7,812 nt of DNA, taken from positions 1 to 7,812 of the forward strand of contig CANQOZ010000054.1 of the NCBI GenBank assembly GCA_947625585.1, in the 5' to 3' direction. Under the pieces are notes generated by a model that was not told the DNA's origin, did not search any database, and was given only the letters and a program-made list of their open reading frames with translations. The translations under genes and the position numbers were made by a program. The first letter of the stretch is position 1. Each line of letters starts with the position of its first letter. The stretch is from an uncultured Eubacteriaceae bacterium (lineage in GTDB: Bacteria; Bacillota; Clostridia; Eubacteriales; Eubacteriaceae). Positions 1 through 6,712 of the stretch are shown here, piece after piece.

Positions 1-1
1 A

Positions 2-592
2 ACTCAAACCATGAAAGATTTCGTTGGTTCGATTTCTAAGACAAAATTAATTAATAATTCTCCAGTTGAAAATAATTGTATTCACTTTGATCCAGATTTA
101 CCATTTATCATTTCAATTGATCCTGAAGGAGAATTAGGTTTTAGACAATGTACCTTAAAACGAGGCAATCAGAACTACCAGATTATTGAAGTTCTTTCGG
201 AGAAAGTTAGTAATGCTTATAAAAATTATTTAAAGCAGTTAGGAATCTCCTATATTACAGCTGGTAAAAACGAACTTAATCCTAAACTTTGTATTGAAAA
301 AATAAAAGAAAAATTTCCTATTAAAACCATCTTATTAAGCGGTGGTGGAAAAATAAACTGGACCTTCTTAGAAAACGGATTAATTGATAAATTATCTCTA
401 GTTATCTCACCAGTTGTCGATAACAAAAAGGATACCCCATCCGTTTTTGATTCAATTACTCAGGACAATCTGAGCTCTTATAGTTTTCAATTAAAAAAAT
501 TAGAACGCTTACCTCACAGTGGAGTTTATTTACTTTATGAAAAAAATAATACTAATAACACTAATACTAGCACTTCTTTTAACAGGATGTAG
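2..592 (+). CDS. RibD C-terminal / dihydrofolate reductase-like family protein, 5' end outside window
   Basis: The reading frame is open to the left edge (codons T-Q-T before the first ATG at 11), so the real start lies upstream. The visible T-Q-T-M-K-D-F fits the GRxTM motif of RibD_C/DHFR-like reductases, which suggests that about 50-60 residues are missing. Further along, LLSGGGKINWTFLENGLIDK (encoded near 332-390) is the family signature GGGxLNxxLLxxGLIDEL, followed by ISPVV. Such proteins are cytoplasmic NAD(P)H-dependent reductases; only some act in riboflavin synthesis, and nothing here shows the substrate. No deaminase half is visible. The domain normally ends near GVYLLYEK, but this frame runs on with an Asn/Thr/Ser-rich tail encoded by the start of the next gene, a 56-base overlap. 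The family is fairly sure; the specific role is unknown. Confidence 0.8.
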   Translation, partial: TQTMKDFVGSISKTKLINNSPVENNCIHFDPDLPFIISIDPEGELGFRQCTLKRGNQNYQIIEVLSEKVSNAYKNYLKQLGISYITAGKNELNPKLCIEKIKEKFPIKTILLSGGGKINWTFLENGLIDKLSLVISPVVDNKKDTPSVFDSITQDNLSSYSFQLKKLERLPHSGVYLLYEKNNTNNTNTSTSFNRM

Positions 593-1541
593 TAGAACAT
601 CGGAAAACAATACTACTGAAACAGATACTGCTAGTAATGAAGAAATTATAAATAATGATATTGATAAAAATTCGCCTCAATCAACTGTCTACATGACAAG
701 CGATATTACAAGCGACAGTTTAGTAAAAGTTTATGATGCTTTGTCGTGGACTCCAAACGGTAATGTTGCTGTTAAAATCTCTTCAGGAGAGCCACCAAAC
801 AGTAATTATCTCCAACCGGATTTAATTAAAGGTTTAGTTGATAAAGTAAGCGGAACTTTAGTTGAAGATAATACAGCTTACGGTGGATCAAGAAGTGAAA
901 CGGAAATGCATTATCAAGTTGCAGAAGATCACGGTTATACCGCTATAGCTCCTTTTAAAATTTTAGATGAAGATGGATCAATCTCCATTCCAACACCGGG
1001 AACTATTATTAAAGAAGATTTCGTTGGCTCTGCATTCCCCGATTACAATTCTTATATTGTTCTTTCTCACTTTAAAGGACATTCCATGGCAGGATTTGGT
1101 GGAGCAATCAAAAATGCTTCTATTGGTCTCGCTTCTTCTGAAGGTAAATGCTGGATTCATTCCGGTGGTACAAGTAAAGATGAAGCTTTCGGTGGAAATC
1201 AAGATGACTTTTTAAAATCAATGGGAGATGCCGCTAAGGGAATTTCCGATTATTTATCTAATGGACAGAACATAGTTTACATTAATGTTATGAACAGATT
1301 GTCAGTTGACTGTGACTGCGATGGTAATCCAGCTGAACCTGATCTTCATGATATTGGTATCTTAGCATCAACTGATCCGGTTGCGCTCGATCAAGCTTGT
1401 GTTGATCTTGTTTATCAAAATATAGATAACGGTGGTGACAGTTTAGTTCAGCGAATTGAAGATAAAAACGGTCTCTTAACTTTAGAAAATGCTCAAGATA
1501 TTGGACTTGGTAGCAGGAATTATAAAATAGAAAATATATGA
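537..1541 (+). CDS. DUF362 domain lipoprotein
   Basis: A 334-residue secreted lipoprotein. The ATG at 537 is chosen over a GTG at 519 because it gives a clean lipoprotein signal: M-K-K, a hydrophobic run, then lipobox L15-T-G-C18. GGAG at 521-524 lies 12 bases upstream. A Ser/Thr/Asn/Asp-rich linker (about residues 19-50) precedes the DUF362 domain, recognised by YGGSRSET (115-122), HYQVAEDHGY (125-134), SHFKGHSMAGFGGAIKN (177-193), GKCWIHSGG (203-211) and DIGILASTDPVALDQAC (272-288). Cys205, Cys259, Cys261 (C-D-C) and Cys288 could bind a metal or an Fe-S cluster, as proposed for many DUF362 proteins; here they would sit outside the membrane. No separate ferredoxin domain is present. The gene overlaps the reductase gene by 56 bases and the permease start by 4 (ATGA), so the three are likely co-expressed. 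Biochemical function is unknown. Confidence 0.87.
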   Translation: MKKIILITLILALLLTGCSRTSENNTTETDTASNEEIINNDIDKNSPQSTVYMTSDITSDSLVKVYDALSWTPNGNVAVKISSGEPPNSNYLQPDLIKGLVDKVSGTLVEDNTAYGGSRSETEMHYQVAEDHGYTAIAPFKILDEDGSISIPTPGTIIKEDFVGSAFPDYNSYIVLSHFKGHSMAGFGGAIKNASIGLASSEGKCWIHSGGTSKDEAFGGNQDDFLKSMGDAAKGISDYLSNGQNIVYINVMNRLSVDCDCDGNPAEPDLHDIGILASTDPVALDQACVDLVYQNIDNGGDSLVQRIEDKNGLLTLENAQDIGLGSRNYKIENI

Positions 1542-2449
1542 TCGATTTATTTCACAGAGAATTTGTCTATTTTTGGTTTTACTTTGAACTTCAGCTAAGA
1601 CAAATCTTCTTTTATTATATCTTGGGAATTCTTGCTGGGTCGTTTGTTTCAGTATATTTAAAAGAAGTAATCAGTAAGTGGTTCTTAAAACTAAATAAAT
1701 CATCTTCAATATTATTAATACCAGTCGCCTCAGCTTTAGGAATTTTATCACCATTATGTTTATATGGAACAATTCCACTTGCCGCCTCTTTTTATGAAAG
1801 TAATCTAAAAGAGGATCTAATAGCAGCTTTTGTTATGTCCTCTATTTTACTCAATCCACAGCTTTTAGTTTATTCAACAGCTTTAGGTCCAGTAGTTTGT
1901 ATAATCCGTTTAGTAACTTGTTTTTTATGCGGAATCGGACTCGGACTTATCGTTCGCTTTAAATTTAAAGATAAACCTTTCTTTAATTTTGATGGCTTTT
2001 CTATAAAACCAAAAGCAGGAGAAAAAAGTAAAAGTATTAGAGCATACATTTATAACATTGGCAGAAATTTGAGGAAAACATTTCCATATTTAATTTTTGG
2101 ACTCATCTTATCAGCATTATTTCAGCGTTATATACCTACTGATTTAATATCAAAAGTATTAGGGAATAATGATTTAATGGGACTCCTTGTTGCAGCAACA
2201 ATTGGTGTTCCACTTTATGCGTGTGGTGGAGGAAATATACCAATTTTATTAGAGCTTCTTTCTTCAGGAATGAGTTATGGGAGTGCTGCTGCCTTTATGA
2301 TAACAGGTCCTGCTACTAAAATTACGAATTTAACAGCTCTTAAAATGGTTATGGGAACTCGTAATTACTTATTGTATTTTATTTATGTATTCCTATTTTC
2401 CATTATATCTGGTTTTATTATCAATTTACTTTTTGGAATGATCTTCTAG
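1538..2449 (+). CDS. ArsP_1/DUF318-family permease (UPF0718-like)
   Basis: A 303-residue polytopic membrane protein. Its two halves each carry the family signature: SPLCLYGTIPLAASF (71-85) followed by SSILLNPQLL (101-110), and VPLYACGGGNIPILLE (224-239) followed by ITGPATKITNLTALK (255-269). About eight hydrophobic segments are visible, with a basic loop at roughly 141-180. The best-studied family member, ArsP, exports trivalent organoarsenicals; most members have no known substrate. Cys74 and Cys229 lie in the two conserved loops where a thiophilic substrate could bind, but this is inference. No ars regulator or other ars gene is visible. The ATG overlaps the lipoprotein stop as ATGA. The only purine-rich site (GCAGGAAT near 1513-1520) is too distant, so translation is probably coupled to the upstream gene. 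The stop codon is part of the terminator that follows. Confidence 0.85.
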   Translation: MIDLFHREFVYFWFYFELQLRQIFFYYILGILAGSFVSVYLKEVISKWFLKLNKSSSILLIPVASALGILSPLCLYGTIPLAASFYESNLKEDLIAAFVMSSILLNPQLLVYSTALGPVVCIIRLVTCFLCGIGLGLIVRFKFKDKPFFNFDGFSIKPKAGEKSKSIRAYIYNIGRNLRKTFPYLIFGLILSALFQRYIPTDLISKVLGNNDLMGLLVAATIGVPLYACGGGNIPILLELLSSGMSYGSAAAFMITGPATKITNLTALKMVMGTRNYLLYFIYVFLFSIISGFIINLLFGMIF

Positions 2450-2482
2450 GAATTAACAGTTTTTGTTAATTCCTATTTTATT
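2447..2482 (+). terminator. Rho-independent terminator of the reductase-lipoprotein-permease unit
   Basis: The arm AGGAATTAAC (2448-2457) pairs perfectly with GTTAATTCCT (2465-2474) around the loop AGTTTTT; T2447-A2475 adds an eleventh pair. A T-rich tail (ATTTTATTA) follows. The permease TAG (2447-2449) forms the base of the stem. Confidence 0.75.
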
Positions 2483-2564
2483 ACTTAATAAAACTTTCTT
2501 GAGCTTTTAATTGCCTCGCACATATTATGATATTCATAATTACTTACCTATTAAAGGGAATAAT

Positions 2565-2931
2565 CTAACCTTTCCAATATTCGTTAAATGCATCTATCTT
2601 CATAAAATTAGCTTTATTACGAGTTACAACAACATCAAACAATGTATCTTCAAAATCAGACAAATCTTTTGTAAAGCAGTTGAGATATCTGATTCTTTTA
2701 CGTCTACAAAAGTAATCAGTTTTTCTAATTTTTTAACTTGCTTCTTAGCTATCTCTGTAGAATGAAGATTCTTTCTTAGTATATAAAACAGATCTGTTAT
2801 AGAAGAAGCACTAATTATAGCTTCAAAATTATTGTCAATTATGGCTCTTAAAGCTTTTTCGGAAGAAATAAAAAAGGTTCTCTCTTTAGAAGAATATCAA
2901 GAATAATATACATGTCTACAAAGACAATCAT
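2565..2931 (-). pseudogene. Decayed PIN-domain (VapC-like, PIN_3 type) toxin gene
   Basis: Three pieces in three frames together read as a PIN-domain ribonuclease toxin. Frame 1 from ATG 2931 gives MIVFVDMYIILDILLKREPF, matching the usual VDTNVLLDVLLKREPF. Frame 2 gives SEKALRAIIDNNFEAIISAS, then SITDLFYILRK and a helical stretch to DISTA. Frame 3 gives KDLSDFEDTLFDVVVTRNK and ends at TAG 2565-2567. The first shift fits one base lost from an A run at 2870-2875; the second fits one base lost near 2671-2675. Both repaired would give 122 residues, short for the family: about ten residues seem missing between DFEDTL and VVVTRN, and the usual C-terminal TPEEF region is absent. The catalytic loop DTN is altered to DMY. 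The ATG overlaps the antitoxin stop (ATGA). The family is clear from several motifs, and the product is almost surely inactive. Confidence 0.82.
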
Positions 2932-3143
2932 TGCCTTTTTAACCTTTCATCTTTAATGTGTTCTAATGAAGTATCCCCTGGAATAATTCCAATTAATGAA
3001 TCAAGTACCTTGTGTTTATCAATATTCGGATTAGTTAACATAGCCACTTTTTTACCACGGTTTGTAACATAAATATTTTCATATGCTGCTAATTTTAAGT
3101 ACTTTGAAAGATTTTTCTTTAATTCTGTTACTGTTATATTCAA
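2928..3143 (-). CDS. Phd/YefM-family antitoxin
   Basis: A 71-residue protein starting MNITVTELKKNLSKYLKLA, typical of the Phd/YefM DNA-binding fold (ITVTELRxNLSKYL...). V-T-N-R-G-K-K-V-A follows (about residues 26-34), then a toxin-binding C-terminal tail. Family members repress their own operon and neutralise a cognate toxin. The start is TTG (3141-3143): no ATG is available in frame because a TAG lies four codons upstream (3153-3155), and AGGTAGG on the - strand sits about 8 bases before it, a good ribosome binding site. The rare start may limit expression. It overlaps the following PIN toxin remnant by 4 bases, the usual antitoxin-toxin order. As the toxin gene is broken, this looks like an intact antitoxin left behind. 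Confidence 0.82.
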   Translation of the reverse strand: MNITVTELKKNLSKYLKLAAYENIYVTNRGKKVAMLTNPNIDKHKVLDSLIGIIPGDTSLEHIKDERLKRQ

Positions 3144-3149
3144 TTTTAA

Positions 3150-3167
3150 TACCTACCTTTTATTATA
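3150..3167 (-). promoter_or_regulatory. Candidate -10 box and ribosome binding site of the antitoxin gene
   Basis: On the - strand TATAAT (complement of 3162-3167) lies just before AAAAGGTAGGT (complement of 3150-3160) and the TTG start. No good -35 is seen at 16-18 bases, so promoter strength is uncertain. The rest of the gap to 3413 is AT-rich and shows no gene. Confidence 0.4.
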
Positions 3168-3413
3168 AATAATTTACATCATCTTATTTGATTCTAAATT
3201 TAAATTTAGCAATTGTAGAAGTTAATACTCAAGAACAATCCTTTTCTATTTCTCCAAATACTTAAAATCTGAATAAGTTAATAGCTTATCTCTTCGTTAG
3301 GTCAATTAATATTTGGATAATTATTATAAAAAGATATTAGGTTAAATTCTTATATTCTTATAAAAAAGAACAAATCTTTATTTTAAAATTATGAATTCAA
3401 AGAAGGTAATCAA

Positions 3414-4295
3414 ATGAATAAAATCAGAGATATACTCCGAAAGAGTCCTATAATTTCGATGATCATTATTGTCGGAATTCTTTTAATCTTACAATTTAAT
3501 ATTCATATTACTATTTCATCTAATGACCTACTTGACGGAGCCATAAAAGAAACAATCTTTGCTATCATTACAATGTTCTTTGTTTATATTATTGCTGGTA
3601 AAGATGAAGTAGTTTTTTCAACTAAAGGTTTAGGATACGCATTAAAAAAGAGCTGATGGCTTTTAACGATTCCATTTATCCTAGGAGTAGGATTAACTAT
3701 AATAACTTTGTTATTTGGAAACCGATCAGTAGGAGGAAATTTTGTACCATCATTATTAATTGCCTTTCTTGATGCATTTGCAACTGGCGTACTAGAAGAA
3801 AGTATGCTTAGAGGTCTAGTTTTTAATGCTCTTTTATCTAAAGAAGGCGGCAGTTATAAAGGTATATTTACAGCTATCATTATTTCCTCATTGTTTTTTG
3901 GATTCTTACATGTAGCTCCAGATTTCTTTAGCTCATTCCCCCATATTTCATTAGATGCAGCAAGCCAAATGATTGGGAAAACACTTGAATCTGGAATGGT
4001 TGGATTTTTATTAGCTGCCATTTATTTGAGAAACCATAATATTTGGAATATTGCTTTAATCCATGCCTTAAACGACTTCTTCCTGATGGTTCCAGTTTAT
4101 ATGTTAAATACGGGAACAGGAAACTATGTTCAATCTTCAGGAGCTTTGTCAGGCGGACTCGTTTATTATATTGAAATTATTCTTTCAATTCCCTATATAA
4201 TTACAGCTATTCGAATCGTTAAACATACTCCACTTCCACAATATGGATTTTATGAAGAAGAATGGGAACCCGTTGCTATTGAAAGCAAATTTTAA
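3414..4295 (+). pseudogene. CPBP-family intramembrane protease (CAAX protease-like), interrupted by in-frame TGA
   Basis: One frame of 293 codons is broken only by TGA at codon 81 (3654-3656). AGAAGG (3401-3406) lies 7 bases before the ATG. Upstream of the stop are two membrane segments (about codons 15-36 and 50-66). Downstream, in the same frame, are WLLTIPFILG and the complete catalytic core: E128-E129-S-M-L-R133 (EExxxR), F162-G-F-L-H166 (FxxxH) and H217-A-L-N-D221 (HxxxN/D). CPBP (ABI, PF02517) proteins are membrane proteases or scaffolds, often linked to bacteriocin self-protection or prenyl-protein processing; the substrate here is unknown. TGG codons encode Trp and TGA ends three neighbouring genes, so recoding is unlikely. 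A G-to-A change of a Trp codon (giving S-W-W-L-L) is the simplest cause. A fragment could restart at TTG 3708, but no well-spaced ribosome binding site supports it. A sequencing error or readthrough cannot be excluded. Confidence 0.8.
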
Positions 4296-4310
4296 TTTTT
4301 GGAGATTTTG

Positions 4311-4586
4311 ATGAAATACGACCTTATTGTTCAAGAAGATGGATCTGTTCTCCTACCTGAACCATTACTTAAACATCTTGGTATCAATGCGGGAGATACA
4401 TTAACTTTTGAAATTTTAGATGATGGATCTATTCAAGTTAATGGTTCTAATGCTTTTACAGATTTCTTAAGTAATTTAAATTTTGGTCAACAAAATAGTA
4501 ATAAACAAGAACTTAGTGGCCTTAGTTCAAAAGACACAATTGAAGATTATATAAAGCAGATTCGCAAGAAAATGGATAATGAATAG
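4311..4586 (+). CDS. Small AbrB-like (SpoVT-AbrB fold) protein
   Basis: A 91-residue protein. ATG 4311 is chosen over an upstream TTG at 4299 because GGAG (4301-4304) is 6 bases from it. Residues 1-42, beginning MKYDLIVQEDGSVLLPEPLL and continuing KHLGINAGDTLTFEILDDG, follow the swapped-hairpin AbrB pattern: a beta strand, G-x-V-x-L-P, a short helix, L-G-I-x-x-G-D, then two strands. Such domains are dimeric DNA-binding units in transition-state regulators and antitoxins. The rest is a polar linker and a charged C-terminal helix (D-Y-I-K-Q-I-R-K-K-M). No toxin gene follows. The gene starts 15 bases after the protease gene stop and is probably co-transcribed with it. Whether it is a regulator or an orphan antitoxin-like protein is not decidable here. 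Confidence 0.65.
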   Translation: MKYDLIVQEDGSVLLPEPLLKHLGINAGDTLTFEILDDGSIQVNGSNAFTDFLSNLNFGQQNSNKQELSGLSSKDTIEDYIKQIRKKMDNE

Positions 4587-4667
4587 GTTTGTTTCAACAA
4601 AACAGTTGAATTAAATACTTAAATAGATTTGAGAATAGGTTGAAGGTTATAATTTCCTTTATAATAA

Positions 4668-4702
4668 AAAACCACTTCGGTTATTTAAACTGAAGTGGTT
4701 TT
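4668..4702. terminator. Bidirectional rho-independent terminator between convergent operons
   Basis: A 15-bp stem pairs 4668-4682 with 4688-4702 (core ACCACTTC/GAAGTGGT, one G-T pair, loop ATTTA). T-rich sequence follows on the + strand (4699-4710), and an A run precedes it (4666-4671), giving a U tract on the - strand. It can therefore end both the protease/AbrB-like unit and the - strand ddl operon. Confidence 0.88.
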
Positions 4703-4713
4703 CTTTTTTATAA

Positions 4714-5142
4714 TTAATATTGAACCTTAATCTCTATAGAATTAGCAGAATTCGCACCAGTACCAATTTCTATTTCATAATTGATTTTAAGATATTTTAT
4801 TAATCCATTATCATTATATTCAACATTAATGGCATTAGTTATTATTCCAATTTGGGTTTCACCATACGGAGTCGAATATAATGTAACATTTCGTTGATTT
4901 AATTCAAAATCCATGACGGAGTTTAGTGTTCCTAACCGAATAATTGAGACCTGATTACCACAAACTTTTATCGTTGTAGTTGTACCTTCAAGACCATATA
5001 TACTAGACTCTTCATAGGTCAGACAAGCACAGTCACCTTCGAGATAGCTATAACCTTCAGTCCTTAATTCAATGGACTCACTATTATCAACACTCTCATC
5101 ATAGGCTCCTTTTATAGTTAGTAAAACTTCTTGTTTTTCCAT
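4714..5142 (-). CDS. DUF1934 (YwiB-like) protein
   Basis: A 142-residue protein recognised as DUF1934 by LTYEESSIYGLEGTTTTIKV (about residues 41-60), then V-S-I-I-R-L-G, LYSTPYGETQIGIITNAI (about 88-105) and a C-terminal strand ending IEIKVQY. The family, which includes Bacillus YwiB, forms a calycin-like beta barrel with no established function. No signal peptide or membrane segment is present, so it should be cytoplasmic. The ATG overlaps the ddl stop by one base (TAATG). No Shine-Dalgarno is visible (the bases before it are A/T only), so translation probably depends on coupling to ddl. It is the last gene of the operon, ending 12 bases from the shared terminator. Confidence 0.82.
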   Translation of the reverse strand: MEKQEVLLTIKGAYDESVDNSESIELRTEGYSYLEGDCACLTYEESSIYGLEGTTTTIKVCGNQVSIIRLGTLNSVMDFELNQRNVTLYSTPYGETQIGIITNAINVEYNDNGLIKYLKINYEIEIGTGANSANSIEIKVQY

Positions 5143-6191
5143 TATAAAAATTTAAATGTTTTCTTATTTTCAGCAGTATTAATTAACCTTTGAACAAGTT
5201 CATCATATGGAATTCCTGAATTTTCCCACATCATTGGATACATACTAATCGGAGTGAATCCTGGGATCGTATTTACTTCATTAATCCATATTTCACCTGT
5301 TTCGTCATTATAGAAGAAATCGACTCTAGCAAATCCCGAACCATCCAGAGCTTTAAAAGCCTCTTTTGCATATTCTTCTATTTTGTCTAATGCTTCATCA
5401 GGAATATCTGCTGGAATAATTGAAACAGAAGCTCCATTTGAATTGTATTTAGCATCATAATCATAATAATCAGCTCCAGGTTTGATTTCACCTGGTCTAG
5501 CAGTTTGAATATTACCATCTTCCTCTAAGACAGCACATTCTATTTCTCTGCCTTTGATAAATTCTTCAGCTATTACCCTACGGTCATATTCAAATGCTAA
5601 ATCTAATGCTTCTTTTAACTCTTCTATATTATTAACTTTTGAGATACCTACAGAAGAACCGAGATTAGCAGGTTTGATAAATTCTGGAAAGCCGAGAACT
5701 TCAATTAATTCATTCATTACGCTTTCAGGATCATCATTAAATTCTTTTCTGGTAATTAAGATATAATCATTTGTCGGAACGCCTGCCTTTTCAAATGTTA
5801 TTTTTGAAAGTATTTTATCCATACCAACACTTGAAGCAAGAACGCCACAACCAACATAGGGTTTATTTAAAACTTCAAAAACTCCCTGAATTGTTCCATC
5901 TTCTCCCATAGGTCCATGAAGTACTGGAAAGAATAAATCAATATCCTTTAAGTCATTTAGAATATCAATATTTTCTTTTAAATTTTCTTTATCCGATTTC
6001 CATTCACCTGACTTAATTTTATCTGTGCTACCAGTATAAATATTCCAAGTTCCTTCTTTTGTTATTCCAATTGGCAAGATATTATATTTTTCTTTATCGA
6101 TCCTATCAATTATATTACCAGCTGAAACACAAGATACTTCATGTTCACCTGATTGCCCACCATACAAGACTCCGATTGTTTGCTTGCTCAT
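5142..6191 (-). CDS. ddl: D-alanine--D-alanine ligase
   Basis: A full-length 349-residue ATP-grasp ligase that joins two D-alanines for the peptidoglycan stem peptide in the cytoplasm. Motifs in order: GGQSGEHEVS (11-20), HGPMGEDGTIQG (92-103), PYVGCGVLASSVGMDK (111-126), FIKPANLGSSVGISK (171-185), GREIECAV (214-221), PGEI (233-236), YDYDAKY (243-249), ARVDFF (288-293) and INEVNTIPGFTPISMYP (303-319). Glu16, Lys125, Arg289, Asp291, Glu305 and Asn307 match the substrate-, ATP- and Mg-binding positions. The YDYDAKY omega-loop segment is of the ordinary Ddl type, not the VanA-type D-lactate ligase, so normal vancomycin sensitivity at this step is inferred. AAGGGAG on the - strand lies 8 bases before the ATG, inside the DUF523 gene, which overlaps it by ATGA. 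The start matches the usual N-terminus. Confidence 0.97.
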   Translation of the reverse strand: MSKQTIGVLYGGQSGEHEVSCVSAGNIIDRIDKEKYNILPIGITKEGTWNIYTGSTDKIKSGEWKSDKENLKENIDILNDLKDIDLFFPVLHGPMGEDGTIQGVFEVLNKPYVGCGVLASSVGMDKILSKITFEKAGVPTNDYILITRKEFNDDPESVMNELIEVLGFPEFIKPANLGSSVGISKVNNIEELKEALDLAFEYDRRVIAEEFIKGREIECAVLEEDGNIQTARPGEIKPGADYYDYDAKYNSNGASVSIIPADIPDEALDKIEEYAKEAFKALDGSGFARVDFFYNDETGEIWINEVNTIPGFTPISMYPMMWENSGIPYDELVQRLINTAENKKTFKFL

Positions 6192-6628
6192 TGAGGTATC
6201 TCCCTTAGGTAATCTTCTTCATTGATTACTTTAATATTATTGTCTTTTAACAATGTTGTTGTAACACCATCACCTTCTATTAAGGTACCGCTAAAAGTTC
6301 CATCATAAACTTTACCAACTCCACAGCTGGGACTTTTAGCTTTTAAAATAGCTTTACTAATATTGTTGTTTTGACAAACTTCTAACGCCTTTTTAGCTCC
6401 AAGATTATAATTATCCGTTACATCAATTCCTTCTTCATTGATTACTCGGTCCTTTAATTGTTCTGATGGAATTCTTGGAGTTGGAAGTCCACCTTCAACT
6501 TCAGGACAAAATGGAATTGCTTTTCCTGATTCTACAAGTTCGACTATTTCTTTTACAGGTTTAGTTTTACCATCATAACGGCATGGAAAACCAGCTAAAC
6601 ATGCTGATACTAGAAGCTTTTCTGACAT
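6188..6628 (-). CDS. DUF523 protein (TudS-like, putative Fe-S desulfidase)
   Basis: A 146-residue single-domain DUF523 protein. It contains VSACLAGFPCRYDG (7-20), PFCPEVEGGLPTPRIPSE (39-56), ILKAKSPSCGVGKVYDGTFS (94-113) and GVTTTLLKDNNI (121-132), essentially the whole family signature. Cys10, Cys16 and Cys102 are the conserved cysteines. In TudS, the characterised member, a [4Fe-4S] cluster removes sulfur from thiouracil; whether this protein shares that substrate is inference. It is first in an operon with ddl and the DUF1934 gene; nothing in sequence links desulfuration to wall synthesis, so the grouping may only reflect shared expression. No Shine-Dalgarno precedes the ATG, and the -10 box lies only 7 bases away, so the mRNA is probably leaderless. 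The start is supported by the short typical N-terminus (MSEKLLVSACL). Confidence 0.9.
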   Translation of the reverse strand: MSEKLLVSACLAGFPCRYDGKTKPVKEIVELVESGKAIPFCPEVEGGLPTPRIPSEQLKDRVINEEGIDVTDNYNLGAKKALEVCQNNNISKAILKAKSPSCGVGKVYDGTFSGTLIEGDGVTTTLLKDNNIKVINEEDYLREIPQ

Positions 6629-6635
6629 GGAATTT

Positions 6636-6644
6636 ATTATAACA
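6636..6644 (-). promoter_or_regulatory. Extended -10 promoter of the DUF523-ddl-DUF1934 operon
   Basis: The - strand reads TGTTATAAT, a full extended -10 (TG-N-TATAAT), with no convincing -35 upstream. Seven bases (AAATTCC) separate it from the DUF523 ATG, so transcription should start at or next to the start codon. Confidence 0.6.
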
Positions 6645-6712
6645 AATATTGAAAAACTGATTGTTTAAAACAGAATAAATTGGAAAAATATATTAGTGGG
6701 TATATCATTTTG

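Noticed and set aside
967..1215. Open frames on both strands inside the DUF362 gene
   Set aside because: They lie fully within a strongly supported gene, have no ribosome binding site and show no family features.
1538..2449. Arsenic-resistance operon
   Set aside because: Only the permease family points to arsenicals; no arsR, arsC, arsM or arsB-like gene is visible and the family is functionally broad.
2524..2540. ATTATGA-TAT-TCATAAT hairpin as a terminator of the toxin remnant
   Set aside because: It is only A/T-rich pairing with no T run following on either strand, so it is not a convincing terminator.
2511..2765. + strand open frame of 84 codons
   Set aside because: It is antisense to the PIN toxin remnant, which explains this sequence on the - strand with recognisable motifs.
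3414..4295. Alternative genetic code with TGA as Trp or Gly
   Set aside because: The DUF362, antitoxin and DUF523 genes all end at TGA in ATGA overlaps, and Trp in ddl and the permease is encoded by TGG. One TGA in one gene is better explained by mutation or error. Selenocysteine is also unlikely at a membrane segment next to Trp.
5554..5766. + strand open frame of 70 codons
   Set aside because: Antisense to the conserved ATP-grasp core of ddl; no initiation signal.
5142..6191. VanA-type D-Ala-D-Lac resistance ligase
   Set aside because: The omega loop has YDYDAKY and the neighbours include no vanH, vanX or van regulator, so an ordinary housekeeping ligase is favoured.
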